Positions 46,326-56,119 of a DNA stretch of 64,000 bases are shown piece by piece (within the stretch, counting starts at the first letter, position 1; the number at the start of each line of letters is the position of its first letter). The stretch is taken from assembly GCF_002109495.1 (NCBI RefSeq), contig NZ_LVJN01000020.1, forward strand, positions 790,300 through 854,299, written 5' to 3'. Origin of the DNA: Magnetofaba australis IT-1. Its GTDB lineage: Bacteria > Pseudomonadota > Magnetococcia > Magnetococcales > Magnetococcaceae. A program made the position numbers and the translations under genes. The notes under the pieces were generated by a model that saw nothing but the letters and a program-made list of their open reading frames with translations, had not been told where the DNA came from and made no database searches.

Positions 46326-47357
46326 ATGGACTATCTGATCACCCATATCACGCGCTACGAATATGGCGACCCGGTCACCATCTGCCACAACCGCGCCATG
46401 CTCAAACCGCGCGATGACGCCGATCAACGCTGTTTGAGCTTTGAGCTGGAGATTTCGCCCACGCCTTCGTTCATTCAGGAGCAGGGGGACTTCTTTGGCA
46501 ACGCGCGCCACTATTTCGAGATCCACGAGCCCCATGAAGTGCTTGAGGTGACCAGCCGCAGCCACGTGCGACGCATCGCCCACGCGCAGGCGCCGAATTT
46601 GGCCAGTGGGACCCCCTGGGAGCAGTTGGCCCAATGTGAACCGCACGATGAACAGGATGCCGGCGCGCGCATGAATGTGCTCTATCGCCAGCCCTCCACC
46701 ATGATTTTGCCCTCCGATGAACTGCGTGATCTGGCGCTGGCCTGCTTCACTCCTGGGCGACCGGCGGCAGAGGCGGCCATGGCGCTGACCCGCATGATTT
46801 TTGAGGAGTTTGAATACGACCCCAACGCCACCGATGTCACCACCCCGCTGGCCGATGCGCTCTCCAAGCGGCGCGGGGTGTGTCAGGATTTCGCCCATGT
46901 GGCGATTGGCGCGCTGCGCAGCATCGGTCTGTGCGCCCGCTACGTCAGCGGCTACCTGGAGACCGACCCGCCGCCGGGGCAGGAGCGCTTGGTGGGGGCC
47001 GACGCCTCCCACGCCTGGTTTGGCCTGTTTGATCCGCTGATGGGGTGGGTGGATTTCGATCCCACCAACGGGGTGATCGTCGGTCCGCGCCACATCACTG
47101 TGGCGGTGGGGCGTGATTACGCCGATACGCCACCGGTCAAAGGGGTGGTGGTGGGCGGGCGTCAGCACCAGCTTTCGGTGTCGGTGGATGTGGCCCCGCA
47201 GAGTGGCGAGGCGGCGCCACAGAATGCCGCTTTGGACGGCGGCGAGGTTGTGTCGGGCGCGCTGGCGCAGGGTGGTGCTGCGGCGTCGGGTTCAGCGCCG
47301 ATGTCGGGGCCCATCGCCCCGCCAGCATCGGTTGCGCCGATTGTGGGTGGCAGTTGA
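46326..47357 (+). CDS. Transglutaminase-like protease
   Basis: 343 residues. A transglutaminase N-terminal domain is followed by the core with Cys in RGVCQDFAHVAIGALRS, His in DASHAWFGLF and Asp in FDPTNGV, the complete catalytic triad. A Gly/Ala/Pro-rich tail of about 60 residues closes the protein. It is encoded 8 bp after the fused ATP-grasp/alpha-E gene and is the second transglutaminase of the locus. Likely acts on a ligase product or on its carrier. Confidence 0.9.
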   Translation: MDYLITHITRYEYGDPVTICHNRAMLKPRDDADQRCLSFELEISPTPSFIQEQGDFFGNARHYFEIHEPHEVLEVTSRSHVRRIAHAQAPNLASGTPWEQLAQCEPHDEQDAGARMNVLYRQPSTMILPSDELRDLALACFTPGRPAAEAAMALTRMIFEEFEYDPNATDVTTPLADALSKRRGVCQDFAHVAIGALRSIGLCARYVSGYLETDPPPGQERLVGADASHAWFGLFDPLMGWVDFDPTNGVIVGPRHITVAVGRDYADTPPVKGVVVGGRQHQLSVSVDVAPQSGEAAPQNAALDGGEVVSGALAQGGAAASGSAPMSGPIAPPASVAPIVGGS

Positions 47358-47492
47358 GCTCGGTTCAGCGCGTGCGGGCGCAGCGTCGATATTGGTGCGC
47401 CCTTTGCACACGACTGCCAGTGAAACGCATTGTCAGCCAGGCCGTTGACGCGCCGGGGGCGTGAGTCAGAGCGCCAATTGAGGAGAGTGGTG

Positions 47493-47807
47493 ATGGAGGA
47501 AGCGGGCCGCAGCGCGCGGTTGCAGGCGCAGTGTGAAGCGCTGGAGCGCGAGATCGCCATGTTGCGCCAGATGCTCGACGACACCCGCGAGGATCGCAAT
47601 CGCTGGCGCCAGGAGGCGCAGCAGCTGTTGGAGTTGTTGATGTCGGCGGACTTCTCTCCGTTACGCGATCTGAGCGAGGAGGGTGAACTGCCTGACGCCT
47701 TATTCCTGCGGCGCTTGCGCGAGCGCATCCGCGAGGAGATGAACCAGGAGATGGCCACGCAACTGGCTCCGCTGGTGCAGCGTTTGAAGAGTCGCCTGAA
47801 AGAGTAA
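47493..47807 (+). CDS. Small coiled-coil protein
   Basis: 104 residues, almost wholly helical and charged (RLQAQCEALEREIAMLRQML; then EDRNRWRQEAQQLLELL), with heptad spacing suggesting a coiled coil. AGGAGAG lies before the ATG at 47493. It follows the transglutaminase gene on the same strand after 135 bp and may belong to that unit. No known family. Convergent with the hybrid kinase gene. Confidence 0.6.
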   Translation: MEEAGRSARLQAQCEALEREIAMLRQMLDDTREDRNRWRQEAQQLLELLMSADFSPLRDLSEEGELPDALFLRRLRERIREEMNQEMATQLAPLVQRLKSRLKE

Positions 47808-47873
47808 CCCGCCCGCTGCTTGCTTGCCACTTGCAATGCCCCAGCGTCGCGCCATACCCCACACGCAAACTGG

Positions 47874-50627
47874 TCATGTCGGCGGCGCTTCCGACAGCGC
47901 CTGGAGATCCCGCGCAATCCCTTTGGCGCACAGATCCAACGCATCCCGCCACGTGCGCGCATCGCCATCGCCATCTTGAATGCGATGTTCCAGATCCCGC
48001 AGACGCTGCGCCATGCCGCTCAGTCCCAGACTGGCGCAGGAGCCAGCCAACCGATGTAGCGTATCAATGGCTTTGTCCAACGCGTTGAGGGAGAGCGCCT
48101 CTTGGGCTTGGGCCAATTGGGCGCGTGACTCCTCCTGCAAACGGGTGAGCAGATTGCTCAATTGTGTCGGCGGCATGCTCTGCCGCAGGGTGTTGACATG
48201 GGGCCAGTCGATGGCCTCTTCTTCTGCTGGCGTGTTGGCGGCGCGGTCAACCTGATCCGTGGTGGCGTCATGCTCTGACAATTTGTTGATCAACTGGCGC
48301 AGTTTGGCGCGGTTGATGGGTTTGCTCAGAACGTCGGACATCCCGGCGTGTTGGCAGCGCTCCACAGTTTCGCGCATCACATCCCCGGTCAGGGCGACAA
48401 TGGGGGTGCGCCGGTTGAGATCATCCGGTAGTTGGCGAATGCGCTTGAGGGTCTCCACGCCGTCCATGCCAGGCATGCGCAGATCCATCAGGATCAGATC
48501 AAACTGGTGGTTCTGTACAATGGTGATGGCCGCCTCGCCGCTGGAGGCGATCTGCGCATGGTGTCCATCATCCTCCAGCAGTCCCTTGGCCACCGATTGA
48601 TTGATCTCATCATCCTCCACCACCAGAATATTGAGCGCCCGCTGCGGCGCGCCATCGGTCTGCTCCTCCAGTCGTGGCGCGCTGCTCAGCCCCGAGGCGC
48701 CAAAGCGGGTGATGATGCGAAATTCGCTGCCGTCGCCCGCTCCGCTCCTCACTTGCAAGGAGCCGTTCATCGCTTCTGTGAGACGCTTAACGATGGTGAG
48801 TCCCAGGCCGGTGCCGCCGTAGCGGCGGTTGATGGAGCCGTCGGCCTGGGTAAAGGGATCAAAAATACGCGAAATCATCTCATCGGGGATGCCGATGCCG
48901 GTATCGCGCACGCTGGTCTCCAATACCACCATGCCCTTCTCCGGCGGCAGGGCGCGCAGCGAGACGGTGACGCCGCCGCTGTCGGTGAACTTGATGGCGT
49001 TACTGACCAAATTGAACAGAATCTGCCGATAGCGCGCGGAGTCGCCCACCACCACCTTGGGCGGATCGGTGATCAGCTTGAGCGACAGCAGCAGCCCTTT
49101 GTCCTGGGCGCGGGGGGTCATCACCTCGACGATATCGCGGGCGATGACGCGGGGCTCGAACGGCGCGCTCTCCATCTGTAACGAGCCGGACTCGATTTTG
49201 GACAGATCCAGCACGTCGTTGAGAATATCCATCAAGGTGTAGGAGGAGCGCTCCAAGGTCTCCACCATGGTGCGCTGCTCGCGATTTAGATCGCTGTTCT
49301 CCAGGCGCGAGAGCATGCCGATGATGCCGTTCATGGGGGTGCGGATCTCATGGCTCATGGTGGCGAGGAATTCGCTCTTGGCCTGGTTGGCCAGCTCCGC
49401 GCGCACCTTGGCGCTCTCCAGCGCCTCTTGCGCCTGCTTGATGTGGGTGATGTCGGTGGCGACGATGATGCGCGCCTGCTGGCCATCGGTCCAGCGCACC
49501 CACTGTTCGCGGCAGGCGTGCCAGCGTCCGTCAAACAGGCAGGTCTTCTCTTTTTGCGCGGGGGCGTTCTCTTCGGTGTCGGCTTCGGTGCTGGCCTCCA
49601 GCAGACAGAACGCCTCTTGTGAAACCGGCAGCGCCTGACTGAGCGGCAGCCCCTCCACATGGCCAAACACGCGGCGCGCGCTGCGGTTGGCGAACAGGAT
49701 GGTCTCATCCTTTTGGTCGATGGCGATAATCAGGGAGTCCACCGAGTCGAGTACGGTTTCGAAGCGGGTGGAGGCGCTGCGCAGCGCGCGGGTGCGCGCC
49801 GCCACCAGGGTTTGCAGATTCTCCCGGTGCGCCAGCAGCGAGCGATCGCGCTCCTGAATGCTGGATAGCATGGCGTTAAAGCCCTTGGCCAGCGCCGCCA
49901 ACTCGTCGGCGCCATCCTCCGGCGCGCGCAGGTCATAGCGGTTTTGATGGCTGACATCGCGCATGGTCTGGCTTAGGCGCATCAACGGCACGGTGATCTG
50001 GCGAATCAGATACCACGCCAACAGCCACGCCACCAGACCCGCCGCCAGCAGCGCCGCCGCCATGTGTCGGGCGTCGCTGACCAAGCGTTGATGGTGCGGC
50101 TCCAAGGTGGCGATCACCTCCACCGCGCCGATGATTTCGTCCTCCCAGATCACCGGTTGGCGCACGCCCAGGGCGTCATTTTCAAAGCGCACCCCCTGGG
50201 TCTCCAGGGGCGAGAAGATCTCCAGCAAGGGGCCGGCCTTGCGCGCATACAGAGCGAATAGACTGCCCTTGCGGGTGATCAGCGCGGCGCTCTGCACATC
50301 GGGGGCGGACTCCAGCGTCGCCAGGCGTCGCGCGGCGGCCTGGGAGTCGTTGAAGGCCATGGCGCCGACGCTGTTGGCGGCGATCACCTTGGCCTGGGCG
50401 GTGATGTTGCGCAGCAGGTCATCGTGCAGCGCGCTTTGGCGCTGATGGAAGATCGCCATGAAGGCGATGATGGTGGCCACGGTGGTGGAGATCAGCGCCA
50501 TGAAGATGAGGCGCCAGCGCAGTGAGCGTCTGCGACGGGCGCGCACAGGCGCGCTGCGCAACTGAGGCTGCTCAGCCGCTTGCGGGGCCGACTCCATGAC
50601 AACATCCGATGGCGTCTGTTCGCTCAT
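47874..50627 (-). CDS. Hybrid histidine kinase (HAMP-PAS-HisKA-HATPase-REC-HPt)
   Basis: 917 residues. Two transmembrane helices flank a periplasmic region of about 130 residues, then HAMP, PAS, HisKA ([18 protein letters not shown]), HATPase_c ([16 protein letters not shown]), a receiver ([13 protein letters not shown]) and a C-terminal HPt domain with [11 protein letters not shown]. It overlaps the YfiR gene by 4 nt (ATGA), so the two are co-translated. YfiR-type proteins normally restrain a membrane diguanylate cyclase; here the coupled partner is a kinase instead. The periplasmic domain is the likely YfiR contact. Confidence 0.92.
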   Translation of the reverse strand: MSEQTPSDVVMESAPQAAEQPQLRSAPVRARRRRSLRWRLIFMALISTTVATIIAFMAIFHQRQSALHDDLLRNITAQAKVIAANSVGAMAFNDSQAAARRLATLESAPDVQSAALITRKGSLFALYARKAGPLLEIFSPLETQGVRFENDALGVRQPVIWEDEIIGAVEVIATLEPHHQRLVSDARHMAAALLAAGLVAWLLAWYLIRQITVPLMRLSQTMRDVSHQNRYDLRAPEDGADELAALAKGFNAMLSSIQERDRSLLAHRENLQTLVAARTRALRSASTRFETVLDSVDSLIIAIDQKDETILFANRSARRVFGHVEGLPLSQALPVSQEAFCLLEASTEADTEENAPAQKEKTCLFDGRWHACREQWVRWTDGQQARIIVATDITHIKQAQEALESAKVRAELANQAKSEFLATMSHEIRTPMNGIIGMLSRLENSDLNREQRTMVETLERSSYTLMDILNDVLDLSKIESGSLQMESAPFEPRVIARDIVEVMTPRAQDKGLLLSLKLITDPPKVVVGDSARYRQILFNLVSNAIKFTDSGGVTVSLRALPPEKGMVVLETSVRDTGIGIPDEMISRIFDPFTQADGSINRRYGGTGLGLTIVKRLTEAMNGSLQVRSGAGDGSEFRIITRFGASGLSSAPRLEEQTDGAPQRALNILVVEDDEINQSVAKGLLEDDGHHAQIASSGEAAITIVQNHQFDLILMDLRMPGMDGVETLKRIRQLPDDLNRRTPIVALTGDVMRETVERCQHAGMSDVLSKPINRAKLRQLINKLSEHDATTDQVDRAANTPAEEEAIDWPHVNTLRQSMPPTQLSNLLTRLQEESRAQLAQAQEALSLNALDKAIDTLHRLAGSCASLGLSGMAQRLRDLEHRIQDGDGDARTWRDALDLCAKGIARDLQALSEAPPT

Positions 50628-51160
50628 GGCGCCACCTTGGAGGCGACCTGCAGCAGCTCGGAGCTGATGCGCAGGTTGGCCTCTTGAATGGTGTTGCGAT
50701 TCACCTCCAAGCGCACGCGCCCCGCCTGCACCGGCAGGCCGATCATGCCGCCATGGTCGATAAATGTGGCTGAATCGCTGATGGTGAGCACCGGCGCGGC
50801 GGAGATATGTCCCAACTGGGAGAGAGCTTGCTCTGCGCCATGGGGGATGAACAGCGCATCGCAGCGGTTAAACGCGTCTGCAGGGGGGTTGCTGATCAGA
50901 CGAATCTTGCGGTTGCCCACGCGCCGTTTCACCAGATATGACAGCTGCCCATCCAATGGATCATCTCCCAGCGCGCACAGGGTCAACTCTTTAGACTGGG
51001 TGGTTGTGGGCCAGCTAACGAATTTGAGAATATTAAAAATAAAGGCGGTTTTGACAGCGTTGGCGGAGTGGGGCTGGGCCAGGGCGGCGGCGACAGGAGA
51101 GTGGGCCATCGACAGCAGGGATAGCAGGAAAATGAGCGCAAGGGCGCGTTTTGGCGTCAT
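50624..51160 (-). CDS. YfiR-family periplasmic protein (DUF4154)
   Basis: 178 residues with a signal peptide (ALALIFLLSLLSMAHSPVAAA). The YfiR/DUF4154 core begins ANAVKTAFIFNILKFVSWP and includes LTLCALGDD, RCDALFIP and VLTISDSATFIDHGGMIGL. In Pseudomonas, YfiR is the periplasmic inhibitor of the YfiN cyclase. Here it is co-translated with a hybrid kinase and followed upstream by a TonB receptor on the same strand. I take the ATG at 51160; a GTG at 51181 is possible and neither has a clear ribosome binding site. Confidence 0.88.
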   Translation of the reverse strand: MTPKRALALIFLLSLLSMAHSPVAAALAQPHSANAVKTAFIFNILKFVSWPTTTQSKELTLCALGDDPLDGQLSYLVKRRVGNRKIRLISNPPADAFNRCDALFIPHGAEQALSQLGHISAAPVLTISDSATFIDHGGMIGLPVQAGRVRLEVNRNTIQEANLRISSELLQVASKVAP

Positions 51161-51383
51161 TACAGAAAACAAGAAAAACACTCTAATAATATATTGGCCT
51201 GTTTTAAAAGCTAACCTGCTTCCTGGCGCGAACGGCGAAGCACAGCGCTCACGAAAATTCGAGGTGGCTGAGCCTACTCACAATTTGGGGCGCCAAGACA
51301 CGCAGGGCGTTCCCGAATAATCCGCCCAATTTGACGCGTATGATACCACATCTGATTCATAGTTGGCGCAGAAATGGGAGGCG

Positions 51384-53450
51384 TTAGAGGGAAAAATTCC
51401 AACGCGCGCCGAGGAGTATTCCGAATCCTCGGCCCGGCGCCGCGCGCTCAATCTCGCCGCTGACGGCGTCTGTTCCCAGAGCGGAGCTGATGGAGGCGTG
51501 CGAAACCGCATGATTGAGCAAATTCCGCGCATGAATATAGCCTACCCAGCCGGATTGGAATTGGCGCTCAACGGCGGCGTTAAGCAGGATAACGCTGCCC
51601 TGGCGCGGCAGCGCCGGGATATGGTTGTAGCCATTGCCGCTGAGCGAGGCTTTCCATGGCCCCTCCTGGTAACTCAGGCTGGCGGAGGCCAGCACCCGCG
51701 AGACAAACTCGTTGGGCGCTGTATCGCTCAGTGTGCCGGAAGACTCGAAGCTGTTGTGCGGCAGCAGCGTGAGATTGGTCTCCAACTTCCAGGCGTCGCC
51801 CAGCGGCGCGGTGAGCCCCAACTCCACGCCGATGGTCTCATGCTCGCCTACGTTCTGGCGCTGCCGCTGACTGCTGGGCAGAATGATGTTCGCAATCATA
51901 TCGTGGGTGCGGCTCCAGAACAGGGTGGCGTCAATGGCGTAGTTGGACTCCTGGCGCATGATCGATAGTGAGGCGGTGCGGATGCGCTCGGGGCGCAGGT
52001 CGCGGTTGCCCGCCAGCATGCCGCTGTTGGCGTAGAGCACGCCCATGCTGGGCGCTTGGAACGCCTCGCCGTAGATCGCCTTGATCTGGGTGTTGGGGGT
52101 GAGCCAATACAAGCCGGTGATCTGCGGGCTGATTGCTTCGCCAAAATCGCTGTAATTGTCGTAGCGCGCGCCCAGCGTCAGGCTCCAGTCGTAGCCGCTG
52201 ATCTGATCTTGCAGATAGAGGCCATTGACCTCACGCCCCACATTCTCCACAAAGCGCTGACGATAGTCGAGCACTGTGGGGTCGCCCAGCCATTCGAAGG
52301 CGTTCAGGTAGTCATAGGTGGCGTAGCTAAAGGCGTCGGGCGAGAGCGCGCGCTCATAGGAGAAGCCCCAGGAGAGCGCATGCGGGCCGGGAGCGTCCCA
52401 GGTAAAGTGGCCGTCGACGCTGGAGACCCACTGTTTGAAATAGGGGCCGACCAGGAAGTCGCCGGACGTCGCTGGACCGGTTCCGGCGGGTAGCGCCAGG
52501 CCCAGTTCGACGATCTTGTATTGCCGCCACCCTGCGCTGATGCGGGCGTCGATGGGGCCGTCCCAGGGAGTCCCCTCATAGCTGGCGCGCAATAGGGTGA
52601 TTTCGCTCTTATCGCTGTTAGCGTCGTTACCCAAGGCGCCGAACTGGTAGAAGTCTTCCAGATGGTTGTGGGTGTGCCGCGCCGTCAGTGAGAACGGCCC
52701 ATAGTGTCCTTTGAACGAGAATTCGGCGAATTGACGCGGATCGCGGGTGACGCTGTCGCGATTGAATTGATCGAACACGCCGTCATAGCGTTCGCCGTCA
52801 TCGCCTTCGGCCTGGGCATAGAAATCCACGCCCCAGGCGTTGGTGCGTTTGCCCAGATTCAGGCCCGCTTTGCGATGCCCGTTAAGACCGCCTTCAACCC
52901 GCAGTTGATTGACCTCGCTGCGAGGAATCAGGTTGATGATGCCGGCAAACGCAGCGCTGCCATAGAGCGCCGAGCCGGGGCCGCGCATCACCTCCACCCG
53001 TTCAATATTGTCCAGGCTGATGTAGCGGTTGAAGATGAACGTGTTGCTGTTGCTGTGGTCGTTGAGCGGCGCGCCATCGTAGAGCAGTAGGAGGTTGGCG
53101 CCGTGCTGGCCGCGCACGTTGATCAGGGGGACGTTGGTGGCCAGGGTCTGATCGTAAGTGACCTGGTAGCCCGGAATGTAGGGCAGCAGGTCCATCAGCG
53201 AGTGGACGCCCAGCATGTCGAGCTTTGCACGCGGGAACACCGACAGCAGCGCCGGCGCCTGGCGCGCGCTTTGAGCTGATTTGCTGGCCACGCTGACGGG
53301 CAGATCCAGCAGCGCGTCCAACGGCATCTGCAGCAGCGCGTCGGCTTGGTCGTCCAGCAGGCCGACGGAGTCGGCGCGCGCGACAGGGCTGACGCCGCAC
53401 ACAAAGAGAGCGGCAAAGAGAGCGGCAAGCGGGTGTGGGCGATGACGCAT
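51384..53450 (-). CDS. TonB-dependent outer-membrane receptor
   Basis: 688 residues. A signal peptide (LAALFAALFVCGVSPVARA) is followed by a plug domain (LMDLLPYIPGYQVTYDQ; INVRGQHGANLLLLYDG; RVEVMRGPGSALYGSAAF) and a 22-strand-type barrel ending LLGARWNFSL. The likely substrate is unknown. The start is set at 53450, where GGGGGGAC precedes the ATG. It belongs with YfiR and the hybrid kinase; this receptor-YfiR-regulator arrangement recurs in other Proteobacteria and suggests the receptor delivers or reports the signal. Confidence 0.9.
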   Translation of the reverse strand: MRHRPHPLAALFAALFVCGVSPVARADSVGLLDDQADALLQMPLDALLDLPVSVASKSAQSARQAPALLSVFPRAKLDMLGVHSLMDLLPYIPGYQVTYDQTLATNVPLINVRGQHGANLLLLYDGAPLNDHSNSNTFIFNRYISLDNIERVEVMRGPGSALYGSAAFAGIINLIPRSEVNQLRVEGGLNGHRKAGLNLGKRTNAWGVDFYAQAEGDDGERYDGVFDQFNRDSVTRDPRQFAEFSFKGHYGPFSLTARHTHNHLEDFYQFGALGNDANSDKSEITLLRASYEGTPWDGPIDARISAGWRQYKIVELGLALPAGTGPATSGDFLVGPYFKQWVSSVDGHFTWDAPGPHALSWGFSYERALSPDAFSYATYDYLNAFEWLGDPTVLDYRQRFVENVGREVNGLYLQDQISGYDWSLTLGARYDNYSDFGEAISPQITGLYWLTPNTQIKAIYGEAFQAPSMGVLYANSGMLAGNRDLRPERIRTASLSIMRQESNYAIDATLFWSRTHDMIANIILPSSQRQRQNVGEHETIGVELGLTAPLGDAWKLETNLTLLPHNSFESSGTLSDTAPNEFVSRVLASASLSYQEGPWKASLSGNGYNHIPALPRQGSVILLNAAVERQFQSGWVGYIHARNLLNHAVSHASISSALGTDAVSGEIERAAPGRGFGILLGARWNFSL

Positions 53451-53605
53451 GCGCAGTCCGTCCCCCCTTAAGGACGTTGACAAGTGGTGCGAAAAAACAT
53501 GTCAGAGCTTATTGCTCATCAGTGTGCGCGGATTTTGGCCGCTCAAGAAAATGGCAACAGTTGTTTTGATCAGCAAGCGTCGATCTGAATCGCAACGCTC
53601 AGACG

Positions 53606-53956
53606 TCAGCGCACGGTCATGGGGCCGATGCGTTTGCCCGCCAGAATATGCGCGTGAATGTGGTAGACCTCCTGGCCGCCATGTTCGCGGGTGTTGATGA
53701 TGGTGCGGTAGCCCGCTTCGGCCACGCCCAACTCCCGCGCCACATGGGCTGCGCGCTCCATCACCACGCCCATGATCTCGCGCTGTGCTTCGCCCACGTC
53801 GTCGAGGGTGGCGATGTGCGCTTTGGGAATCACCAGCACGTGCACCGGGGCCTGAGGATTGATGTCGTGGAACGCCAGCACCTGGTCATCTTCATAGACC
53901 CTGTTGCAGGGGATCTGACCGGCGGCGATTTTGCAGAACAGGCAATCATCGGACAT
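53606..53956 (-). CDS. HIT-family (HINT-like) nucleotide hydrolase
   Basis: 116 residues. It starts MSDDCLFCKIAAGQIPCN, and the histidine triad is EVYHIHAHILAG. HINT-type proteins hydrolyse AMP-lysine and related phosphoramidates. GGAG precedes the ATG at 53956. It lies 28 bp after hisE on the same strand and is probably the last gene of the hisA-F-I-E unit; HIT genes are frequent neighbours of hisE in Proteobacteria. Confidence 0.93.
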   Translation of the reverse strand: MSDDCLFCKIAAGQIPCNRVYEDDQVLAFHDINPQAPVHVLVIPKAHIATLDDVGEAQREIMGVVMERAAHVARELGVAEAGYRTIINTREHGGQEVYHIHAHILAGKRIGPMTVR

Positions 53957-53983
53957 GGCGCGCTCCAAGACTCTTGGTGGAGG

Positions 53984-54766
53984 TCAAAACAGATCTTTGA
54001 ACACTTCGTTGGCCAGGGCGTAACCGAACACGCCGCTATCCTCGACGATGGCCAGTCCCAGGGAATCATCAGCCACCCGCATGATCTCACAGGTGAAGCG
54101 ATAGGAGCGGTTGATGGTGACGGTCTCGGCCACGTGTAGCTGGTCATCCGCCGCCGAGGGGATCTCCAGTCCCAGTGGGCGTTCAGACTCCGTATCCGCA
54201 GAACGCAACTGCTCCTCAACAATCATCTCAAACACGCCGCGCTCGCCCAGCAAGTTGTCCTTGGGTTCATAGCTGGTCTGCAGTTGCAGCCCTTCCAGGC
54301 TCACGTCGCGGGTATTGCCTTCAATAACCTGGCCGTCGCGCATGGTCAGGGTGATGCTTTTCACGTGGGCGCGGCGCTCATGTTGACGGCGCCCACCGAA
54401 ACTCTCCAGCGCCTTATCCATCTTGTCGCGATCCAGCCCGGAGTGGCCGAAGCGACGCGCCAGTTCGCCGTAGATCTGATGCGGCTCCACGTCGCGATGG
54501 GCCATGGCCACCCAGGTGTGAAACAGCAGGTCGGCCACTTCGTGCACCACTTCGTGGTCGTCGCTGTTTTTGACCGCATCCACCACTTCATCGGACTCCT
54601 CAGCCACCTTGGCGAGGATGGCGTCCACCCCTTTGTGGTAAAGCTTGGCCACGTAGGAGGAGCTGGGGTCGGCCTGTTTGCGCGCTTTGAGCACGGAGAA
54701 CAGATCGTCAAGAATGCGCGCGTCGACGTTGGGGGCGGCGGTCTGCTGTTTGGACGACGAACTCAT
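53984..54766 (-). CDS. hisE: HisE phosphoribosyl-ATP pyrophosphatase fused to a PilZ domain
   Basis: 260 residues, twice the length of a normal HisE. Residues about 15-112 are HisE, which hydrolyses phosphoribosyl-ATP to phosphoribosyl-AMP in step 2 of histidine synthesis; its metal site includes KVAEESDEVVDA and HEVADLLFH. Residues about 124-240 look like a PilZ c-di-GMP-binding domain, with RxxxR as R127-QHE-R131 and DxSxxG as DVSLEG at 154-159, followed by a beta-barrel-like pattern. The start overlaps the hisI stop by 4 nt (ATGA). HisI is the next enzyme in the pathway. The fusion suggests c-di-GMP control of HisE; binding is inferred from the motifs. Confidence 0.85.
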   Translation of the reverse strand: MSSSSKQQTAAPNVDARILDDLFSVLKARKQADPSSSYVAKLYHKGVDAILAKVAEESDEVVDAVKNSDDHEVVHEVADLLFHTWVAMAHRDVEPHQIYGELARRFGHSGLDRDKMDKALESFGGRRQHERRAHVKSITLTMRDGQVIEGNTRDVSLEGLQLQTSYEPKDNLLGERGVFEMIVEEQLRSADTESERPLGLEIPSAADDQLHVAETVTINRSYRFTCEIMRVADDSLGLAIVEDSGVFGYALANEVFKDLF

Positions 54767-55152
54767 GATCCGTACAACTCCTTGGGGTCCACTTGCGGAG
54801 CGCTGATCTCACGCCAGCCGTCGGCGGAGGCTTCGAGGAAGAAGCAGTTGCGGCGACCGGTGTGGCAGGCCACGCCTTGTTGCTCCACCAGCAGCAGCAG
54901 GGTGTCGCAGTCACAGTCGGTGCGCACCGCCTTGATAATCTGGCTCTGGCCGGAGGATTCGCCCTTGCGCCACAGCTTGCGGCGCGAGCGCGACCAGTAG
55001 ACCGCGCGACCGCTGCGCAGGGTCTCGGCGAGAGATTCGCGGTTCATCCACGCCATCATCAGAACTTCGCCGGTGTCGTGCTGCTGGGCGATGGCCGGAA
55101 TCAATCCATCGGCGTTGTATTTGAGCTGTTCCAGGTCGGGCAGAGAATCCAT
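54763..55152 (-). CDS. hisI: HisI, phosphoribosyl-AMP cyclohydrolase
   Basis: 129 residues. Zinc and magnesium ligands are present in DCDCDTLLL and GVACHTGRRNCFF; the opening is GLIPAIAQQHDTGEVLMMAW. It catalyses opening of the adenine ring of phosphoribosyl-AMP (step 3). The ATG at 55152 is preceded by a GTGAG-type site; 55170 is an alternative. It is 26 bp downstream of hisF and overlaps hisE. Confidence 0.93.
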   Translation of the reverse strand: MDSLPDLEQLKYNADGLIPAIAQQHDTGEVLMMAWMNRESLAETLRSGRAVYWSRSRRKLWRKGESSGQSQIIKAVRTDCDCDTLLLLVEQQGVACHTGRRNCFFLEASADGWREISAPQVDPKELYGS

Positions 55153-55178
55153 TTTCTCACTTCTTGGCAAGACGATGA

Positions 55179-55955
55179 TTACAGGCGCACTTCCACGCCA
55201 TTGTCGCGCAGATACGCTTTCACTTCCGGGATGGTGTGCTGGCGGAAGTGGAAGATCGACGCCGCCAACACCGCGCTGGCGCCGCCTTCGCGCAGACCGT
55301 CGAGCATGTGCGACATCTGCCCCACGCCGCCGGAGGCGATCACCGGGATGGTCACCGCATCGGAGATGGCGCGGGTCAGGCGCAGATCATAGCCGGTCTT
55401 GGCGCCGTCCTTATCCATGGAGGTGAGCAGGATTTCGCCTGCGCCATAGGCCTCCATGCGCTTGGCCCACTCAATGGCGTCCAAGCCGGTGGGCTCCCGT
55501 CCGCCGTGGGTGAAGATCTCCCAGCGGATGGGGCGTCCCTCGGCGTCGGTGTCCACGCACTTGGCGTCGATGGCCACCACGATGCACTGCGAACCGAACT
55601 GACGCGCCGCCTCCTGCACGAACTCCGGGCGTTTGACCGCCGAGGTGTTGATGGAGACCTTGTCGGCCCCGGCGATGAGCATTTTGCGGATGTCGTCATT
55701 GACGCGGATGCCGCCGCCCACGGTCAGCGGAATGAACACCTGCTCGGCGGTGGCGCGCACGATGTCGACGATGATGTCGCGCTCTTCGTGGCTGGCGGTG
55801 ATGTCCAGAAAGGTGAGCTCGTCGGCGCTCTCCTCGTTGTAGCGGATCGCCGCTTCCACCGGATCGCCCGCGTCGCGCAGGCCAACGAAATTGACCCCTT
55901 TGACCACGCGGCCCGCTTTGACGTCCAGACAGGGTATGATGCGTTTTGCCAGCAT
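55179..55955 (-). CDS. hisF: HisF, cyclase subunit of imidazole glycerol phosphate synthase
   Basis: 258 residues, a complete (beta/alpha)8 barrel. It has the [20 protein letters not shown] start, [21 protein letters not shown] and [16 protein letters not shown]. HisF uses ammonia channelled from HisH to make imidazole glycerol phosphate and AICAR. HisH is encoded on the other strand 2.3 kb away, so the heterodimer's two subunits are in divergent units here. Confidence 0.96.
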   Translation of the reverse strand: MLAKRIIPCLDVKAGRVVKGVNFVGLRDAGDPVEAAIRYNEESADELTFLDITASHEERDIIVDIVRATAEQVFIPLTVGGGIRVNDDIRKMLIAGADKVSINTSAVKRPEFVQEAARQFGSQCIVVAIDAKCVDTDAEGRPIRWEIFTHGGREPTGLDAIEWAKRMEAYGAGEILLTSMDKDGAKTGYDLRLTRAISDAVTIPVIASGGVGQMSHMLDGLREGGASAVLAASIFHFRQHTIPEVKAYLRDNGVEVRL

Positions 55956-56119
55956 GTGCTTGGTATCGTTATCTCAAGGTCTGCCTGGCCATGCAGCCTG
56001 CAGACGGGTTCGCGAGCGGGCAAATGGTTGTGCACGCAAGCAACTCGGGAGTTTCACATGGCGATAGATTATGCCGGAATTGGCCTGGCGGCGTCCACCA
56101 GCAATCCCGTTTTGCCCGC

